Part shown: positions 60,557 to 64,000 of the stretch, one piece after another
How positions within the stretch are numbered: position 1 is the stretch's first letter
Layout: each line of letters starts with the position of its first letter
Assembly (NCBI RefSeq): GCF_002929335.1
Contig: NZ_PJIL01000011.1
Coordinates: forward strand, 62,001 to 126,000
DNA length: 64,000 bases
Direction: 5' to 3'
DNA from: Arthrobacter sp. Y81
Lineage (GTDB): Bacteria; Actinomycetota; Actinomycetes; Actinomycetales; Micrococcaceae
Notes under the pieces: model-generated
What the model saw: the letters and a program-made list of their open reading frames with translations, nothing else
The model's database searches: none
What the model was told of the DNA's origin: nothing
Translations under genes and position numbers: made by a program

Positions 60557-61140
60557 TTCACACCTCCTTCCGGGCCGGGGGCCACGTTTTGGGAGCCGGG
60601 CTGCTCTTCCGCGGCGGCGTCTTTGGCCCGGATGCTGTGGTCCCCCGCTTTCACGGTGGCGTGCTCCGGGCTCTCGTCGGAAACGCCCGAATCGGAAATT
60701 CCCCTGCCGTCGGATCCGATCATGGTCAGCGGAAACTCGGACGTCTCAACGGGGACCTCGGAATCGTCCTCTGCATCGAAGCTGGGGGTTTCGGCCACCC
60801 GGATGTCTTCGACGTCGTCCTGGATCTCATCTTGGCGGGCCAGCACCCATGAACGGTAGATGATGCCCAGCATGAACGCGGTCACCGCGAAGGAGATCAC
60901 GATCGAGGTCAGGATCAGCGCCTGCGGGAGGGGGTCGTTGTAATCCCGGGGGTCCGTGTCCTTGCTGAACATGGGTGCCAGGCCGGCGTAGCCGCCGGTG
61001 GCCAGGATCAGCAGGTTGGTCGCGTTGGCCAGCAGCATCAGGCCCAGGAGCACCCGGGTGAGGCTTCGTTCCATAATCAGGTAGATGCCACAGGCATAGA
61101 GGGCTCCCATGACCGTCAGCAGTGTCAGGTTGACGTTCAT
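60553..61140 (-). CDS. mrpC: Na+/H+ antiporter subunit C
   Basis: A 195-residue NuoK-like subunit. Residues 1 to about 105 form the usual three helices (VMGALYACGIYLIMERSLTR, VLLGLMLLANATNLLILATG, ALILTSIVISFAVTAFMLGI). A hydrophilic, acidic tail of about 80 residues (QDDVEDIRVAETPSFDAEDD) extends beyond the normal length of about 115, a feature seen in actinobacterial copies. It overlaps mrpA/B and mrpD by four bases each. Confidence 0.93.
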   Translation of the reverse strand: MNVNLTLLTVMGALYACGIYLIMERSLTRVLLGLMLLANATNLLILATGGYAGLAPMFSKDTDPRDYNDPLPQALILTSIVISFAVTAFMLGIIYRSWVLARQDEIQDDVEDIRVAETPSFDAEDDSEVPVETSEFPLTMIGSDGRGISDSGVSDESPEHATVKAGDHSIRAKDAAAEEQPGSQNVAPGPEGGVK

Positions 61141-64000
61141 GCTTTCCCCCTCCCGGTAGTCTCCGCGGGAACCCCGTCCGGTTCCTGGCCTTCGGTCTCG
61201 CCGGCCGGGCGCTCTTCAAAGTGTTCATCGATTTCGGCGCCAAGGCTGCGCAGCACGTCCAGCACCAGCCCCACCACCACGATGTAGACGCCAATGTCGA
61301 AAATGGTGGAGGTGACGAACTTGATGTCGCCGAACACCGGCATCCACAGTTCGATGATGGCGCTCTGGAAGACCTGGCCGCCGAGCAGCAGCGGAACCAC
61401 CCCCGACGCCGCGGCCGTGGCCAGCCCGATGCCCAGGAGTGTTCCCGCGCCCACCGGGGTGGCTTCCCGCAATTCGAAGCGGCCGCCGGCGAGGTACCGG
61501 ATGGTCAGGGCGAGCCCGGCCATCAGCCCGCCGGCGAAGCCGCCGCCGGGAAGGTTATGGCCGGCAAGGAGGAGGTAGATGGAGAAAACGACCATTGAGT
61601 GGAACACCAGCCGGGTGACCACTTCGAAGATGATGGAGCGCCGTTCGGGAGCCATGGTGCGTCCTGCGACGAGCCAGGCGTCCCGGGTGGAAGCTGCAAA
61701 CTTGCGGGTCAGGGCCAGTGCGGCGCTGTCACGGGAGCTCTGGCCGGCAACGGACCGCCGGCCCACCGTGCCTTCGGCCACTGAAGAGGAGGACCGGATG
61801 CCGTCGCCGCGCCCCTTCACGAAGATGAGGCTGGCCACGCCGGTGGCGGCAAGCGCGAGCACGGAGATCTCGCCGAAGGTGTCCCACGCCCGGATGTCCA
61901 CGAGGGTGACGTTCACGACGTTGAGTCCCCCGCCGCCTTCGTAGGCGAGCCGCGGGAACTCCAGGGAGACGGGCGTCGCGATCCGGGCGCCCATGGCGTA
62001 GATGGCCACGAAGATCATGGTGACGCCGAACGCCACCCCGATGATCACGCGGATCACGCGGTACTTGCCGCCGGTGCGGTCCCGGAGCTCCGCAGGCAGG
62101 CTGCGCATGGCGAGGACGAACGCCACCAGGATGATGGTTTCCACCAGCATCTGGGTCAAGGCCAGGTCCGGTGCGCCCTGCAGTGCGAACATGAGGGCGA
62201 TGCCGTAGCCGGTCACGGAGACCATCAGCACCGCGAGGAACCGCTTGTTCGCCCGCACGGCAGCCAGCGCCCCGATCACGATGCCGGCCCCCGCCACGAG
62301 CTGCAGCGGCGAATTGGGATCAATGAAGTACAGCCCGTCCGGCAGGGGCTTCCCTGCGATGATCAGGGCGGTGAGGGGAAGCACGACCGCCACTGTGAGA
62401 ATCACGGCAAGGTAGAAGAACAGCGAACCACGCTGCGTGCGTCCCGTGACCCAGACCGCCACGTCATCCAGGGCGCCGATGGCCACCTGGTAGGCGCGGT
62501 CGCCGTCCACCCAGGCCGGCACCAGGCTCTGACCCCGCGCAACGAGGTTGCGTCCGTAGAACATGGCCACGCCCAGCACGAAGGTGATGGCCGTCAGGCC
62601 GAGCGCGGGGGTAAATCCGTGCCACAGCGCGAGGTGCCCTGCCGCGCTTGCCGGATCGCCGCCGTCGTGCACGAATTCCGCGGCGTACGGCTGGATCCAC
62701 TCGTCCACCGGCGCCGGCCACAGGCCGTAGACGATGGTGAGCAGGCTCAGCAGGGCCGGGGCGGCCAGGAAGGACGGCTTGATGGCTTTGAACGGTGTGG
62801 GCTCGATGCCCGGCTTTGCCGCGAAGGCGCCCCACATGAAGCGTGCGCTGTAGGCGAACGTGAGGATGGATCCCAGCACCAGCCCTGCGAGCACCACCAG
62901 TCCCCAGGGGTTGGGCTGGCCGGCGGCGTCAGGGGAGGTGCCGTAGTGCACGAAGGCCTCGAACACTGATTCCTTGGCCACAAAGCCTGCCAGCGGCGGG
63001 ATTCCGGCCATCGAGGCGGCCCCGATGGCCGCGACGACAGCCAGCGCCCGGGATGACTTGTAGACCCCGGACAACTTGCGCAGGTCACGGGTTCCGGACT
63101 GGTGGTCGATGATGCCCACCACCAGGAACAGGGTGGCTTTGAAGAGCCCGTGGGCCAGGAGCAGTGCCAGTCCCGCCAACGCAGCATCCGGTTTACCGAG
63201 CCCCACCACCATGGTGAGGAAGCCCAGCTGGCTGACTGTGCCATAGGCGAGGATGAGCTTGATATCCGTCTGCCGGAGCGCCCGGTACCCGCCCACCAGC
63301 ATGGTGGCCAGGCCCAGGACCAGCACCATGGGCAGCCAGTAGGCCGTTTCCGCGAACCCCGGCGCCAGGCGTGCCACAAGGTAGACGCCGGCCTTCACCA
63401 TCGCCGCGGCATGAAGGTACGCGCTCACGGGCGTGGGCGCCGCCATGGCGCCCGGGAGCCAGAAATGGAACGGGATCAGTGCCGACTTCGTCACGGCACC
63501 GATGAGGATCAGTACGACGGCGGCGGCCACGGCTCCTGCTGCCGGCCCGCCGGCAAGCTCCGGAGCCTGCTCCAGGATGGCTGAAATCCGATAGGTTCCG
63601 GCGCTGAAACCCAAAATAATGAGGCCCACCAGCATGGCCAGGCCGCCCGCCGTGGTGACCATCAGGGCCTGCAGGGCAGAGCGTCTGGCGGAAAGCCTGG
63701 TGCGGGCGTAGCCGATCAGCAGGTACGACAGGACGGTGGTGAGTTCCCAGAAAATGAACATCAGGAGCAGGTCGTCGGCCGTGACCAGGCCGAACATCGC
63801 CCCGGCAAAGGCCAGGAGCTGGGCGCCGAAGCCGCCCAGGTTGCTGTCCTTGTTCTTGAAGTAGCGCGCGCAGTAGACCAGCACCAGCGCGCCCACCCCG
63901 AGCACCAGCAGGGACATGATCCAAGCCAGGGCGTCCATCCGGAACGCGAGTTCGATCTTGAGTTCGGGGATCCAGGGCAGGATCTCGGTTACTGCGCCGC
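61137..64000 (-). CDS. mrpA: Na+/H+ antiporter subunit A fused to subunit B (5' end outside window)
   Basis: At least 953 residues; the frame stays open through the right edge (codons before the ATG at 63938 read in the same frame), so the start lies beyond 64000. The N-terminal part is NuoL-like, with LIPFHFWLPGAMAAPTPVSA, LRQTDIKLILAYGTVSQLGF and GIPPLAGFVAKESVFEAF. It is followed by MrpA C-terminal helices, then a fused MnhB domain starting near MAPERRSIIFEVVTRLVFHS (GHNLPGGGFAGGL, FDIGVYIVVVGLVLDVLR). A/B fusion is usual in actinobacteria. It is the first gene of the mrp operon. Confidence 0.95.
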   Translation of the reverse strand, partial: GAVTEILPWIPELKIELAFRMDALAWIMSLLVLGVGALVLVYCARYFKNKDSNLGGFGAQLLAFAGAMFGLVTADDLLLMFIFWELTTVLSYLLIGYARTRLSARRSALQALMVTTAGGLAMLVGLIILGFSAGTYRISAILEQAPELAGGPAAGAVAAAVVLILIGAVTKSALIPFHFWLPGAMAAPTPVSAYLHAAAMVKAGVYLVARLAPGFAETAYWLPMVLVLGLATMLVGGYRALRQTDIKLILAYGTVSQLGFLTMVVGLGKPDAALAGLALLLAHGLFKATLFLVVGIIDHQSGTRDLRKLSGVYKSSRALAVVAAIGAASMAGIPPLAGFVAKESVFEAFVHYGTSPDAAGQPNPWGLVVLAGLVLGSILTFAYSARFMWGAFAAKPGIEPTPFKAIKPSFLAAPALLSLLTIVYGLWPAPVDEWIQPYAAEFVHDGGDPASAAGHLALWHGFTPALGLTAITFVLGVAMFYGRNLVARGQSLVPAWVDGDRAYQVAIGALDDVAVWVTGRTQRGSLFFYLAVILTVAVVLPLTALIIAGKPLPDGLYFIDPNSPLQLVAGAGIVIGALAAVRANKRFLAVLMVSVTGYGIALMFALQGAPDLALTQMLVETIILVAFVLAMRSLPAELRDRTGGKYRVIRVIIGVAFGVTMIFVAIYAMGARIATPVSLEFPRLAYEGGGGLNVVNVTLVDIRAWDTFGEISVLALAATGVASLIFVKGRGDGIRSSSSVAEGTVGRRSVAGQSSRDSAALALTRKFAASTRDAWLVAGRTMAPERRSIIFEVVTRLVFHSMVVFSIYLLLAGHNLPGGGFAGGLMAGLALTIRYLAGGRFELREATPVGAGTLLGIGLATAAASGVVPLLLGGQVFQSAIIELWMPVFGDIKFVTSTIFDIGVYIVVVGLVLDVLRSLGAEIDEHFEERPAGETEGQEPDGVPAETTGRGKA

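Overview
The window looks like a chromosomal segment from a high-GC Gram-positive actinobacterium, most likely Arthrobacter/Pseudarthrobacter or a close Micrococcaceae relative. This rests on the very high GC, dense GTG/TTG start use, an actinobacterial SAM-IV-type riboswitch, an actinobacterial-type LexA box, a fused MrpA-MrpB subunit, DUF4235 and DUF664 proteins, and a Tn554-type recombinase set. The genus is an inference from gene content, not from a database search.

Region 1 (1-22.4 kb) is accessory-rich. It opens with two DHFR/RibD-like reductases, an orphan Imm-5-like immunity protein and an acetyltransferase. A complete IS1380-family element (2168-3820, 5-bp target duplication) sits exactly at the stop codon of a TmrB-like P-loop gene. 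A LacI regulator/aldo-keto reductase pair follows. Next is a LysR-controlled cassette for tetrahydrofolate-dependent aromatic O-demethylation: a LigM/DesA-like demethylase, PurU, FolD and an aromatic-acid transporter. A MarR regulator then faces a DoxX/FMN-reductase/NADP-oxidoreductase set across a near-perfect 20-bp palindrome. A truncated oxidoreductase, a Tn554-like tnpABC set and an SOS-type umuDC operon complete the region.

Region 2 (22.5-33.8 kb) is a catabolic island: a GntR/FadR-type regulator, two different amidohydrolases, a five-gene peptide/nickel-type ABC importer and a CynX/NimT-type MFS permease. A shared palindrome (TTTGGTATACCAAA or one-mismatch variants) lies in front of the three transcription units, so they probably form one regulon. 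The substrate is unknown; an amide or N-heterocycle is a guess.

Region 3 (34-41.7 kb) holds folate-related genes (an unusual P-loop kinase-PabB fusion, and a PabC-like lyase), cardiolipin synthase, a DinB/DUF664 protein, a truncated acetyltransferase and an EAL protein. Three arrays of a 32-bp repeat lie among them. Each unit has the core TGAGAGAGCGTC followed by a short stem-loop whose two sides covary between arrays. The core supplies the stop codon of two genes. This is the most unusual structure in the window.

Region 4 (41.9-49 kb) appears devoted to sulfur. An LLM-type flavin monooxygenase, a MIO-less HAL/PAL-like lyase and a cysteine-synthase-like enzyme form one tight operon. It diverges from a SAM-IV riboswitch-led operon of DUF1737, rhodanese and MetZ.

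Region 5 (49-64 kb) is mostly core genome: a GCS2 ligase, an HTH-MurA fusion, a small lipoprotein, the TPP-riboswitch-controlled ykoEDC thiamine-precursor ECF transporter, DUF4235, and the Mrp Na+/H+ antiporter operon (mrpA/B-C-D-E-F-G), whose first gene runs off the right edge.
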